Source: an uncultured Oscillospiraceae bacterium (GTDB lineage Bacteria > Bacillota > Clostridia > Oscillospirales > Oscillospiraceae). From it: a DNA stretch of 64,000 bases. The DNA is taken from the NCBI GenBank assembly GCA_904419145.1, contig CAJFQQ010000002.1, positions 1 to 64,000 of the forward strand, in the 5' to 3' direction. The stretch's first letter is position 1. Each line of letters opens with the position of its first letter. The translations under genes were made by a program, and so were the position numbers. Of the stretch, positions 1 through 8,116 are shown in pieces. The notes beneath the pieces were generated by a model, which saw only the letters and a list, made by a program, of their open reading frames with translations, ran no database searches and had not been told where the DNA came from.

Positions 1-578
1 AGCATCCACTGGCTCTTCTCCTTGCGGATGACGGGGCTGCCGCACCGCTCGCAGACGCCCTCCACTACCTCCTCGTTGGCCAGCACGCACTTGCAGGAGG
101 TGCACCAGTTCACCGGCATGGAGGTCTTGTAGGCCAGGCCGTGCTGATAGAGCTGCAGGAAAATCCACTGGGTCCACTTGTAGTACTTGGGGTCGGTGGT
201 ATCCACCACCCGGTCCCAGTCAAAGGAGTAGCCCAGCATATGCAGCTGCTTGGTGAAGTTGGCAATATTGTCGTGGGTCACCTTGGCCGGGTGGATATGG
301 TTCTTGATGGCGTAGTTCTCCGTGGGCAGGCCGAAGGCGTCAAAGCCGATGGGAAACAGCACATTGTACCCGTCCATCCGCTTCTTCCGGGCCACCACAT
401 CCATGGCGGTGTAGGGCCGGGCGTGGCCCACATGGAGGCCGTTGCCGGAGGGATAGGGGAACTCCACCAGCCCATAGAACTTGGGCTTGTCCGTCTCCCC
501 CGTCTTGGCAGCGAAGGTCTTTTCCTCCAGCCATTTCTGCTGCCACTTCTTCTCAATGGCGGTAAAATCGTATTTCAT
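1..578 (-). CDS. leuS: Leucyl-tRNA synthetase, N-terminal part (runs off the window)
   Basis: Charges tRNA-Leu with leucine in the cytoplasm. Only the first 192 residues are in the window; the 3' end lies beyond base 1. The protein starts [16 protein letters not shown] and carries the class I HIGH-type motif in [17 protein letters not shown], then the conserved [13 protein letters not shown] block and a zinc-ribbon start (NWCTSC followed by CERC), all typical of bacterial LeuRS. The ATG at 578 has an AGAGGA site about a dozen bases upstream. A near-consensus promoter stands about 60 bases upstream, and the leader is too short for a T-box, so tRNA-sensing control is not visible. Confidence 0.97.
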   Translation of the reverse strand, partial: MKYDFTAIEKKWQQKWLEEKTFAAKTGETDKPKFYGLVEFPYPSGNGLHVGHARPYTAMDVVARKKRMDGYNVLFPIGFDAFGLPTENYAIKNHIHPAKVTHDNIANFTKQLHMLGYSFDWDRVVDTTDPKYYKWTQWIFLQLYQHGLAYKTSMPVNWCTSCKCVLANEEVVEGVCERCGSPVIRKEKSQWM

Positions 579-634
579 GTCCGTCACACTTCCTCTGTTC
601 CCGCGCCCCAGGCGCGTCAATTCCATTCCGGGAT

Positions 635-663
635 ATTATATCGAAAATGCCGATCAATTGCAA
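635..663 (-). promoter_or_regulatory. Sigma-A type promoter of leuS
   Basis: On the minus strand TTGCAA and TATAAT are separated by exactly 17 bases, about 60 bases before the leuS start. Confidence 0.75.
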
Positions 664-692
664 GAGCAAGCCGGTGATTTGTTGGAAAAGCG

Positions 693-733
693 GCAAAAAA
701 CGCCTCCGGCGCCCTGAGCCGGACGCCGGAGGC
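693..733 (-). terminator. Rho-independent terminator after putP
   Basis: A 10-bp perfect stem GCCTCCGGCG/CGCCGGAGGC with a 12-base loop is followed on the minus strand by six Ts. It ends putP transcription ahead of leuS. Confidence 0.9.
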
Positions 734-752
734 TGTTACAGTTCCCTCTGAA

Positions 753-2318
753 TCAATCTTCTGCTGTGCGGGCCTGCTCGAACTCCGCCTGGATCTCCCG
801 GGAGGGGGCAGGGGTCAGCAGGGACACCACCACGATCACCACACAGGACACCAGGAACGCCGGCAGCAGCTCATAAATGGCAAACACGCCGCCCAGCCTG
901 CTGATCACCAGGTTCCATAGGAACACCATCACGCCGCCGGACACCATACCCGCCACAGCGCCAGCATGGGTGGTGCGCTTCCAGAACAGGGAGAACAGCA
1001 TCACTGGGCCAAAGGTGGCACCGAAGCCCGCCCAGGCGAAGCTGACAATGGTAAAGATCACGCTGTCCTCGTCCAGTGCAATCACCATACCCACAAGAGC
1101 TACCGCCAGCAGGGTAATGCGGCTGACGCGCATGACCTGCTTGTCGCTGGCATCCCGCCGCAGGATCCCCTGATAGATGTTCTTGGCCAGGGCAGAGGCG
1201 GCGATGAGCAGATAGGAGTCGGAGGAGCTGATGGTGGCCGCCAGGATGCCCGCCATGACAACGCCTGCAAACAGCGGGTGCATCAGCACGGAGGCCATGG
1301 AGGAGAAGATATTCTCCGCGTCGGAGGCGGTGAGGTGGGCGGTAGGCAGCATGGCCCGGCCAATGACGCCGATCATCACCGCCGCAGACAGGGAGATCAC
1401 CACCCATACCGTGGCAATACGGCGGGACTTTTTCAGCTCGCCGGCCCGGCGAATGGCGATGAACCGCAGCAGCACCTGGGGCATACCGAAGTAGCCCAGG
1501 CCCCAGGCCATGGAGGAGCAGATGGTCAGCAGGCTGTAATTGGCCGCCTCACCAAACAGCGGCTCCCCAGCGGCGGACACCGCTTGGACGCCGTCAGCTC
1601 CCACTTCCGGCACAGCTGTGGTAAAAAAGCTCCAGAAGCCGGGGATGCTCTTTGCGTTTTCCACCACGATATCAAACCCGCCCACATGGGCTGTGCCCAG
1701 CAGAAGAACTGCCAGCAGGGCGCAGACCATGACGATGGCCTGCATAAAGTCCGAGGCGCTCTCCGCCAGAAAGCCCCCCAGGAACGTATAGGCCAGCACA
1801 AACAGGGCCCCCAATGCCATCATCAGGCGATAATCCGCGTCAAACAGGGTGCTGAACAGTTTGCCGCAGGTGACAAAGCAGCTGCCCGCGTAGACGGCAA
1901 AGAACACCAGGATGAACACCGATGAAATCAGCATCAGCACCCTTTTCTTCTCATGGAAGCGGTTGCTGAAAAAGTCCGGCAGAGTGATGGCGTTCCCCGC
2001 CACATAGGAGTAGTGGCGCAGCCGCCGGGCTACAATCAGCCAATTGAAATAAGTACCCACAGCCAGTCCGATAGCGGTCCAGGCCGCGTCGGCCACACCG
2101 CACCAGTAGGCCACGCCGGGCAGGCCCATCAGAAGCCACCCACTCATATCCGAGGCCTCCGCGCTCATGGCCGCGATCCAAGGCCCCAGGGTCCGCCCAC
2201 CGATGAAATAGTTTTCTGAATTCTGGTTGGCCCGCTTGGCAAAATACAGGCCAATCCCGATTACCACCGCCATATAGCAGATCATGGCAATCAGAATCTG
2301 TACGGAACTGCTAGTCAA
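753..2318 (-). CDS. putP: Sodium/proline symporter PutP
   Basis: Sodium-coupled uptake of proline across the cytoplasmic membrane; SSF family, 521 residues, close to the usual 500. About a dozen hydrophobic segments are visible. The motif SAEASDMSGWLLMGLPG near residue 55 matches the Na+/proline site of PutP, and ISSSDSYLLIAASALAKNIY later in the chain matches the second sodium-site helix. The start is a TTG: AGGAGGG lies 9 bases upstream of it, whereas the ATG five bases further upstream is out of frame and hits a stop after two codons. It has its own promoter and terminator, so it is monocistronic. Confidence 0.95.
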   Translation of the reverse strand: MTSSSVQILIAMICYMAVVIGIGLYFAKRANQNSENYFIGGRTLGPWIAAMSAEASDMSGWLLMGLPGVAYWCGVADAAWTAIGLAVGTYFNWLIVARRLRHYSYVAGNAITLPDFFSNRFHEKKRVLMLISSVFILVFFAVYAGSCFVTCGKLFSTLFDADYRLMMALGALFVLAYTFLGGFLAESASDFMQAIVMVCALLAVLLLGTAHVGGFDIVVENAKSIPGFWSFFTTAVPEVGADGVQAVSAAGEPLFGEAANYSLLTICSSMAWGLGYFGMPQVLLRFIAIRRAGELKKSRRIATVWVVISLSAAVMIGVIGRAMLPTAHLTASDAENIFSSMASVLMHPLFAGVVMAGILAATISSSDSYLLIAASALAKNIYQGILRRDASDKQVMRVSRITLLAVALVGMVIALDEDSVIFTIVSFAWAGFGATFGPVMLFSLFWKRTTHAGAVAGMVSGGVMVFLWNLVISRLGGVFAIYELLPAFLVSCVVIVVVSLLTPAPSREIQAEFEQARTAED

Positions 2319-2387
2319 AACATGTACCCTCCTAACATTCGTTTGCTATTCCCCCGCAAATTTCTCTCCCGAAGAATATCATTTGAC

Positions 2388-2415
2388 AATATACAGCATT
2401 TTGAAAATTTGTCAA
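2388..2415 (-). promoter_or_regulatory. putP promoter
   Basis: TTGACA and TATATT with a 16-base spacer on the minus strand, about 70 bases upstream of the TTG start. The rest of the 334-base gap (2319-2652) holds the rsfS terminator; in 2477-2652 I see nothing assignable. Confidence 0.7.
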
Positions 2416-2434
2416 GTTTTACTCACCAAAGCCG

Positions 2435-2475
2435 CAAAAATATACCAGTCCCGCCATAATCGGAGGGACTGGTAT
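2435..2475 (-). terminator. Terminator of the smc-to-rsfS operon
   Basis: Perfect 11-bp stem ATACCAGTCCC/GGGACTGGTAT with a 12-base loop, followed by a T-rich ATTTTTG on the minus strand. It is the first convincing terminator downstream of smc in this direction. Confidence 0.8.
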
Positions 2476-2652
2476 GCTTGTCAAAATAGCCTCGCAGCGT
2501 TCCGCCGCCCGCAGGCGGCAGAATCCAATGAAAATCCGTTATTTCCGGGGACACTGACCTTCCCCGCGCAGCACAGCCGCGCGGCTTGCACTAAAAATGC
2601 GCCACCGCCACATTTTTGACACGCTGACATGCCACCCGGCGCGGACCCCCAC

Positions 2653-3012
2653 TCACTCCGCTGCCAGAAATTCACTCACATCCAGAGGCGTTCCGTCCTG
2701 CCACAGCCGTTCCAAAGAGTAGAATTCCCGGGCCTCGTTGCTGAACACATGGACCACAATGCTGCCAAAGTCCAGCAGCACCCATGTGCCGCCCCGATAG
2801 CCCTCCCGGTGGAGGGTGGGCTCGCCGCCCTCGTTGATCGCTTTTTCCACCGCGTCACACAGGGCATTGATCTGGGTATTGCTGGTGCCGGTGCAGATGA
2901 CGAAATAGTCTGCCAGACTGGTCAATGCCTCCACAGAGATTACCTTGATGTCCTGTCCCTTTCTGCTGTCCAATGCCTTCGCGGCCATAATGGCCATCTC
3001 TTTTGGGGTCAT
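2653..3012 (-). CDS. rsfS: Ribosomal silencing factor RsfS (Iojap family)
   Basis: Binds uL14 on the 50S subunit and blocks subunit joining when nutrients run low. 119 residues, the usual family size. Family hallmarks are visible: SLADYFVICTGTSNTQINAL in the first third and the block GTWVLLDFGSIVVHVF followed by REFYSLERLW. It is the last gene of the nadD-LCP-rsfS group, an order found in many Bacillota, and begins 28 bases after the LCP gene. Confidence 0.95.
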   Translation of the reverse strand: MTPKEMAIMAAKALDSRKGQDIKVISVEALTSLADYFVICTGTSNTQINALCDAVEKAINEGGEPTLHREGYRGGTWVLLDFGSIVVHVFSNEAREFYSLERLWQDGTPLDVSEFLAAE

Positions 3013-3040
3013 CCTGTTCTCCTTTCAGATATTTGATCCC

Positions 3041-4750
3041 TCAGGCTGCACTCTGCGCCTCCCGCTGATCCGCCCAAGGGTCGGGGTTGTAGTTGGGGTC
3101 CTGGAACGGGTCATAGTTGGGACTGCTGGGATCCGAAGGATCGTCCGTGGTCCCGGTCTCTCCCCCTTCTGAAGTCCCAGGATCCTCCGGCTGGGTCGTT
3201 TCGCCCGCATCAGTGGTGGTATCCGGATCGCTGGTATCTCCGGGATCCGTCGTACCGCCCGGATCTGTCGCAGTACCGGGATCCGTGGTGCCGGAGCTGT
3301 CCGGATCGGTCGTATTCCCAGGATCTGTGGTTGCACCGTCAGGATTGCTGGGATCTGTTGTGGTCTCGCCGGAGTTGTCCGGGTTCTCCGTTTCCTCGCC
3401 TTCCGTGTCCTCCACGTAAACGACACGTCCGTTGACGATCTCCGCCAAGCCGCTGTTGACATCGTTCATAAGCTGGTTGTGCTCGCTGTCAGCTACGGAG
3501 CCGGTGGTCGAGCTGATGGTACCGTCGCTGTTGATGCGCATGAGATCCAGATTGCTTAAGGAGATGTCGCTGTTATAGGGGTTGAGATAAGTGTTCACCA
3601 TGGAAACCAGCTCACTGGGCTTGAAGGTCACATAGGACTGATAGTTGTGCTGAGTCCGGCTGTAGCACTCCAAATAGTTTGCCGGAAGGGTATGGAAGGT
3701 AACCTTATTGGCACTGCCCAGCTCCAGGGCCTTCTGGGCGAACCAAGCCAGGTTCCCGATGGAGAGATCCGTCTCCACATTCTCCTTAAATACCTCCACC
3801 ATGGACCCCAGGTATTTCAGGTTTTTCAGCTGCAAGATCTGCTTGGCAGCTTCCACAATAAACTCCTGCTGCATCTGTGTACGCTTGGTATCGCTGCCAT
3901 CAAACCCTGCCTTCTTAGCGGCGTTGATCTCCCACTGGTAGACGTTGTTCTTCCGCCAGCGGATCAGCTGCATGGCCTTTTCCCCGTCCAAAAGCTGATA
4001 GCCATCCCACAGATCAATGGTAAATCCGTCTTCGGATGTGTCGATATAGTGCATGCGGATGGGCACATCGAAGTAGACACCGCCCACGGCTTCTACCAGA
4101 TCCCCCACGGCCTGCCAGTCCACCATGACATAGAAATTGGGATACACGCCAAGGGTCTTGCGCACCCAGTTCTTCACATTGCTGGTACCGCCCCAGATGG
4201 TGGAGTTGATCTTCTTCACGTCCGTGGAGAGGTTGATCATGGTATCCCGGGGGATGCTGCAGGCGTTGATCTCCCCGGTGTTGGTGTCGAACACAATCAG
4301 CATCAGCATGTCCGCATGGTTGTTCTCATCCGTCCGGCCGATGAGCAGGAAGGTGTAGACCCCGTCCTTCTGGTCGGTGATATAGTCGGGCAGCTCCTCG
4401 TCCACATTCACGCCCGCCTCCAGCAGGCCCAGCCGCTCCTCCTCCGTGAGATTCGGGTCATTGGGGTCCACGGTCTCGCTATTGGGATCAGTGATCTCCG
4501 GGGGTTTTACAATGCTGTTCCACACGGCCCGCACTACCAGAACCAGGCAGAGCACCACCGCCAGTATGATCCCCACAATCAGGAGAGGCCGGCGGGGATC
4601 TCCCTTCTTTTTTTGCTTTTTAGGCGGATGCCCCCCATCAGGCGCCGCACTCGCTCCCGCATGACTGGCCTGCGGTTTCTGCTCTGATGCGCCGCTCCTG
4701 CGCTGGGGCTCCGGGCGGGGTGCCTCCCGTTTTCCTTGATAATGATTCAT
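3041..4750 (-). CDS. LytR-CpsA-Psr (LCP) family cell-wall ligase with long acidic tail
   Basis: LCP enzymes transfer undecaprenyl-linked glycopolymers to peptidoglycan outside the membrane. 569 residues. A basic, disordered N-terminus is followed by one membrane helix at about 55-76, then the LCP core at about 130-300 with FLLIGRTDENNHADMLML, CSIPRDTMINL and the DGEKAMQLIRWRKN arginine motif. After about residue 450 the chain becomes a low-complexity tail built from D, P, T, G, S and N that fills the last ~120 residues. The start ATG overlaps the nadD-yqeK stop (ATGA), so the two are translationally coupled. The tail is probably a wall-spanning spacer or surface-exposed extension; that is inference. 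Confidence 0.92.
   Translation of the reverse strand: MNHYQGKREAPRPEPQRRSGASEQKPQASHAGASAAPDGGHPPKKQKKKGDPRRPLLIVGIILAVVLCLVLVVRAVWNSIVKPPEITDPNSETVDPNDPNLTEEERLGLLEAGVNVDEELPDYITDQKDGVYTFLLIGRTDENNHADMLMLIVFDTNTGEINACSIPRDTMINLSTDVKKINSTIWGGTSNVKNWVRKTLGVYPNFYVMVDWQAVGDLVEAVGGVYFDVPIRMHYIDTSEDGFTIDLWDGYQLLDGEKAMQLIRWRKNNVYQWEINAAKKAGFDGSDTKRTQMQQEFIVEAAKQILQLKNLKYLGSMVEVFKENVETDLSIGNLAWFAQKALELGSANKVTFHTLPANYLECYSRTQHNYQSYVTFKPSELVSMVNTYLNPYNSDISLSNLDLMRINSDGTISSTTGSVADSEHNQLMNDVNSGLAEIVNGRVVYVEDTEGEETENPDNSGETTTDPSNPDGATTDPGNTTDPDSSGTTDPGTATDPGGTTDPGDTSDPDTTTDAGETTQPEDPGTSEGGETGTTDDPSDPSSPNYDPFQDPNYNPDPWADQREAQSAA
3066..3410. repeat. Degenerate TTDPG-coding repeat in the LCP gene
   Basis: The 3' part of the LCP gene is a run of imperfect short repeats rich in GGATC and GTCGT-type words, coding for variations on T-T-D-P-(G/S/D). 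Unit length varies, so it is not a clean tandem array, but it is a likely site for copy-number change. Confidence 0.75.
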
Positions 4751-5940
4751 AGCAGCTTTCCTTTCAAATAATCCCTCGCACGCACACTATTGGGGTGCAG
4801 CACCATTCCCTTGCGGGATAAATCCTCCACCGCAATGGTAAGCCCCCTCAGAATCGCTCTGTCCAGATCCTCATAGGCCAGCGGCCGCAACTCCTTCAGC
4901 GCGCCGAAATTCCGGGTGGGCTCGATATAATCCGCCAGATAGATGATTTTCTCCAGCAGCGTCATGTCCGCCTTGCCGGTGGTATGCCAATAGATGGCGC
5001 TGCCGATCTCCTCGCTGACGCCAAAGAGGTCCCGGGCCAGTGCGGCGCCGGTTTTGGCGTGGAGGAGCTTGCCTCCCGCCTTCCGCTCCTGCTCATCCAC
5101 CCGGATGCCGTAGTGCTTGCACAGCCGCAGATGCTCCGACCGGCTCAGACGCTTGGTGCAGTCGTGGAGCAGGGCAGCCCGGCGGGCGTCCTCCTCGTTG
5201 GCGCCCCAGCGCAGTGCCAGCTTGGCTGCCGTCTCCTCGGTCCCCAGCACGTGGGGCACCCGGCGCTGGTCCAGCAGGGACAGCGCCGCCGGGCGGAGCA
5301 GCTCCAGGGGCAGGTGCTTCAGATCCGCCCGTGTGCCGTAGAGGTGATGAACCAAGATATAACCATAGACGGCAGGCAGCAGGAATTGGTTCCCGTCCCC
5401 CCGGCACAATTTTTCCCGGAGCTGTGTGGAGGAAATATCCACAATCTCAGGCAGGACTATGGTCACCACATCCGCACTATATTTCTCGTGGAGGTAGGCC
5501 CGCTGGGGGGCAAACAGCGCTTCTGTGTCCGCCTCGCTGCGTCCGAAGGCGCACAGGGTACAGCGCTTGGCAATCTCCTCCGGGTGCCGCCAGTTTTGAA
5601 ACGTCAGGAACATGTCCGTACCCATCAGCAGGTACAGGTGATCCTTGGGGTGCTGTTTCTGGATAGCGCGGACCGTGTCTGTGGTATAGCTCTTTCCCTG
5701 GCGTCTCAGCTCCAGGTCCAGCACCTCCACATGCTCCCCCAGGGCCTGCCCTGCCAGCTCCGCCATAGCCTGGCGGTGCCGCGGCGCAGGGGTTCCCTCC
5801 GCCAGCTCCTTGTGGGGCGGAATTCCGACGGGCACCAGGTACAGCTTGTCCAGTTTCAGGTATTCTATGGCAAACTTCGCCGCAGCCATGTGGCCCAGAT
5901 GGATGGGATTAAAGGTCCCTCCGTAGATTCCGATTTTCAT
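4747..5940 (-). CDS. nadD: Fusion of nicotinate-nucleotide adenylyltransferase NadD and HD hydrolase YqeK
   Basis: One 397-residue chain joins two enzymes usually made from adjacent genes. Residues 1-200 are NadD, which makes nicotinate adenine dinucleotide in NAD synthesis: GIYGGTFNPIHLGH holds the HxGH motif (H14, H17), and ISSTQLR at 169-175 is the second nucleotide-binding motif. Residues 210-397 are a YqeK-type HD domain (Ap4A hydrolase family): H230, the H259-D260 pair in ALLHDCTK, H294, H319 and D337 in LADYIEPTR are the expected metal ligands. No stop or frameshift lies between the domains. It sits between yhbY and the LCP gene, the normal place for separate nadD and yqeK. Confidence 0.95.
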   Translation of the reverse strand: MKIGIYGGTFNPIHLGHMAAAKFAIEYLKLDKLYLVPVGIPPHKELAEGTPAPRHRQAMAELAGQALGEHVEVLDLELRRQGKSYTTDTVRAIQKQHPKDHLYLLMGTDMFLTFQNWRHPEEIAKRCTLCAFGRSEADTEALFAPQRAYLHEKYSADVVTIVLPEIVDISSTQLREKLCRGDGNQFLLPAVYGYILVHHLYGTRADLKHLPLELLRPAALSLLDQRRVPHVLGTEETAAKLALRWGANEEDARRAALLHDCTKRLSRSEHLRLCKHYGIRVDEQERKAGGKLLHAKTGAALARDLFGVSEEIGSAIYWHTTGKADMTLLEKIIYLADYIEPTRNFGALKELRPLAYEDLDRAILRGLTIAVEDLSRKGMVLHPNSVRARDYLKGKLL

Positions 5941-5978
5941 TGCCGGTGTTCACCGCCAATCTTCCAAGCCATTCTGTC

Positions 5979-6299
5979 TCACTGCCCCTTTTTCGTATCC
6001 TTCAACAGCTGGATTTTCCGCTTGCTCTTGTCGTGCTGCTGCCGGTACAGCACAAATTTGGTGCCGATCACCTGCACCTGCTCGCTGCGGGTGAGGCGGC
6101 TCAGCTCCTCGCAGGCCTCTCGGGCGGTCAGGAGGGAGTTCTCCTGCACCTTGCACTTGATGATCTCCCGGGCCTCCAGCGCATCGTCGGCCTGCTTGAC
6201 CAGATTCTCTGTTATGCCGTCCTTGCCGATGTGGACGATGGTATCAATGCTGTTGGCGATACCCCGCAGCTGGGCCCGCTGTTTGCTTGTCAATTCCAT
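5979..6299 (-). CDS. yhbY: YhbY/CRM-domain RNA-binding protein
   Basis: Small CRM-domain protein that associates with the pre-50S ribosomal subunit. 106 residues starting MELTSKQRAQLRGIAN, with the family motif VHIGKDGIT and the basic C-terminal stretch after VQVIGTKFVLYRQ. I choose the ATG at 6299, which follows AAAGGA by 8 bases, over an in-frame ATG 63 bases upstream that adds a non-conserved extension. It lies directly upstream of nadD-yqeK with 38 bases between. Confidence 0.93.
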   Translation of the reverse strand: MELTSKQRAQLRGIANSIDTIVHIGKDGITENLVKQADDALEAREIIKCKVQENSLLTAREACEELSRLTRSEQVQVIGTKFVLYRQQHDKSKRKIQLLKDTKKGQ

Positions 6300-6395
6300 A
6301 TGTGGTTCCTTTCTGTCCGTCAGACAGTGATTTTCTCCAATCTGCCTTCCGCTTTGTCCCACGGAGATTTCGGCGCCGCGGGAGCCCTCTTTGAT

Positions 6396-6476
6396 CTTCC
6401 TTGGGCGGAATGAATCTGCCCTGCGGCGAGATTTTCCCTTCGGGAAAATGCTCGGACGCCGCTTGTGCGGCGGGAG
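6396..6476. repeat. Two-hairpin intergenic repeat element, copy A
   Basis: This block aligns with 9914-9996 after smc. Shared core: TGAAT(C/T)TGCCCTGCGGC, then a hairpin (here ATTTTCCC-TTC-GGGAAAAT, 6431-6449), then CTCGGACGC/CTTGGACGC and a GC-rich hairpin (here CGCCGC-TTGT-GCGGCG, 6457-6472). It lies between a duplicated rdgB end and yhbY. No reading frame is evident. Confidence 0.75.
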
Positions 6477-6562
6477 AAAAGGCGGCCTTACTTCTGAGCG
6501 GCAAAATATTCCTTTAATTTCTCTTCAAATACCGCCAGGGCCTTCCCCCGATGGACACCGCC
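6477..6562 (-). pseudogene. Duplicated 3' end of rdgB (fragment)
   Basis: About 86 bases match the true rdgB end at 6749-6835 with 8 substitutions and one single-base gap. Read on the minus strand it would encode HRGKALAVFEEKLKEYF and then AAQK and a stop, against AARQ and a stop in the intact gene. It has no start or upstream coding sequence and is a detached copy of the last ~23 codons. Confidence 0.85.
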
Positions 6563-6565
6563 CTC

Positions 6566-6726
6566 GGCTTTTGAATAAGCCTCCGGGCTTTTTCAAAAGC
6601 CTAAAATGCCGGTACTTTTACGCCGCAAGCGGCGCAAAAGTCCTCGCGTTGCTCGCCGCACCGCCTTGACAAGCAAGGCGCCGCGGGGCATTCGATCCAA
6701 CACGAGGTGGGCTGCGCCCCCTCGTG
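6566..6726. repeat. Array of four hairpins between the two rdgB ends
   Basis: Four successive inverted repeats fill the space between the duplicated and the true rdgB 3' end: GGCTTTTGAA/TTTCAAAAGCC (6566-6601), ACTTTTaCGCCGC/GCGGCGcAAAAGT (6614-6641), GCCTTG/CAAGGC (6663-6679) and CACGAGG/CCTCGTG with a further inner GGGC/GCCC (6701-6726). No gene is visible. The layout resembles REP/BIME-type clusters, but I cannot assign a family. Confidence 0.7.
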
Positions 6727-6759
6727 CTCCCCTATCTTTTTTCGTGGGAAAAGGCGGCG

Positions 6760-7356
6760 CTACTGCCGAGCGGCAAAATATTCCTTTAACTTCTCTTCAA
6801 ACACCGCCAGCGCCTTCCCTCGATGGGACACCGCCGCCTTTTCTTCCGGGGTTAGCTGGGCGTAGGTCTTGCGCAGCTGGGGCACAAAGAACACCGGATC
6901 GTAGCCAAAGCCGCCGGTGCCCTGGGGGGCAAAGGCGATGGTGCCCGGGCAGATGCCCTCGGCGTCAATCACGTCTCCGTTGGGGAAGCAGCAGGTGATG
7001 TGGCTGGTAAAGTGGGCCGCCCGATTGGTCTGGCCCCGGAGGGCCTGGAGCAGCAGCTGATAGCGCTGGATATCGTCCAGCTCCGGCCCGCCGTAGCGGG
7101 CGGAGTAGACGCCAGGGGCGCCGTTCAGGGCGTCCACGCAGACGCCGGAGTCATCGGCGATCGCCGGGAGGCCGCTGGCCTCCATCACTGCCTTTGCCTT
7201 CAGCAGGGCGTTTTCCGCAAAGGTGCTGCCGGTCTCCTCCACCTCTACATGGAGACCGATGTCGCTCTCCAGCACCACCTCCACCCCCTGGGCGGAGAGG
7301 ATATCCTGCATCTCCTTGAGCTTATGCTGATTCTGGGACGCCAATACGAATTTCAT
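6760..7356 (-). CDS. rdgB: XTP/dITP pyrophosphatase (Ham1/RdgB)
   Basis: Hydrolyses non-canonical purine triphosphates (ITP, dITP, XTP) to monophosphates and keeps them out of nucleic acids. 198 residues, normal length. Starts MKFVLASQNQHKLKEM with the nucleotide-binding SxNxxK motif, followed by STFAENALLKAKA, the IADDSGVCVDALNGAPGVYS block with the metal-binding aspartates, and FGYDPVF and SHRGKAL. Downstream of rph with 3 bases between. Its last ~85 bases are duplicated at 6477-6562. Confidence 0.97.
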   Translation of the reverse strand: MKFVLASQNQHKLKEMQDILSAQGVEVVLESDIGLHVEVEETGSTFAENALLKAKAVMEASGLPAIADDSGVCVDALNGAPGVYSARYGGPELDDIQRYQLLLQALRGQTNRAAHFTSHITCCFPNGDVIDAEGICPGTIAFAPQGTGGFGYDPVFFVPQLRKTYAQLTPEEKAAVSHRGKALAVFEEKLKEYFAARQ

Positions 7357-7359
7357 CCC

Positions 7360-8076
7360 TTATCCCTCCAAAATCTCTTTCTGCTTTGCCAGCAGCTCCC
7401 GGATCCCCTTCTCACACAGGCGCACCAGCTCCTGCTGCTCAGCCACGGTGAAGCCCCGGCCCTCGCCGGTGCCCTGGAGCTCGATCAGCTCCCCCGCGTC
7501 GTTCATCACGCAGTTGAGATCCACCATGGCGTGGCTGTCCTCCTCATAGCACAGGTCCAGCATAGGCACGTCCCCCACGATACCCGCCGACACAGCCGCC
7601 ACCGCGTGGCGGATGGGATTTCTCTCTACGGCACCGCTCTCCACCAGTTTTTTACAGGCAATGGCCAGGGCGATAAAGCCGCCGGTGACCGAGGCCGTCC
7701 GGGTGCCGCCGTCCCCCTGGAGCACGTCGCAGTCCACGGTGATGGTCCGCTCCCCCAGAGCGGCCAGGTCCACCGCGCCCCGGAGGCTGCGGCCAATGAG
7801 CCGCTGGATCTCCGCGCTGCGGGGGCTCAGCTTCAGCTTGCTCACATCCCGGCGGCTGCGCTCCCGGTTGGCCCGGGGCAGCATGGAGTACTCGGCGGTG
7901 ACCCAGCCGGTGCCCTCGGGCACATGGCGGGGCGTCCCCTCCTCCACGCTGGCGCAGCACAGCACCTTGGTATTGCCGCAGGAAATCAGGACGCTGCCCT
8001 CCGGAAACTTCACAAAGTCCGTGGCAATCTCCACATCCCGCAGTTCATCATATGCACGTCCGTCAATGCGTTGCAT
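7360..8076 (-). CDS. rph: Ribonuclease PH
   Basis: Phosphorolytic 3'-to-5' exonuclease that trims tRNA 3' ends. 238 residues. Family blocks are clear: an RxDGR-like N-terminus (QRIDGRAYDELR), the YSMLPRANRERSRRD loop, GRSLRGAVDL, and the phosphate/metal site DCDVLQGDGGTRTASVTGG. It pairs with rdgB, a common rph-rdgB arrangement in Bacillota. The ATG at 8076 follows AAAGAAGGAAA; the gene sits 40 bases after a small membrane protein gene. Confidence 0.96.
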   Translation of the reverse strand: MQRIDGRAYDELRDVEIATDFVKFPEGSVLISCGNTKVLCCASVEEGTPRHVPEGTGWVTAEYSMLPRANRERSRRDVSKLKLSPRSAEIQRLIGRSLRGAVDLAALGERTITVDCDVLQGDGGTRTASVTGGFIALAIACKKLVESGAVERNPIRHAVAAVSAGIVGDVPMLDLCYEEDSHAMVDLNCVMNDAGELIELQGTGEGRGFTVAEQQELVRLCEKGIRELLAKQKEILEG

Positions 8077-8116
8077 GAAAACTTTCCTTCTTTCTCTTTG
8101 CAGATGTCACTGGGTC

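Noticed and set aside
578-700. T-box riboswitch upstream of leuS
   Set aside because: The promoter leaves a leader of only about 60 bases, too short for a T-box, and no antiterminator pairing is seen.
3066-3410. Possible CRISPR array or VNTR in repetitive DNA
   Set aside because: The repeats are imperfect, in frame and code for the LCP tail; no constant repeat and spacer pattern.
6477-6562. Separate small gene encoding an RdgB-like C-terminus
   Set aside because: No start codon, no ribosome site and no upstream coding sequence; it is a detached copy of the rdgB end.
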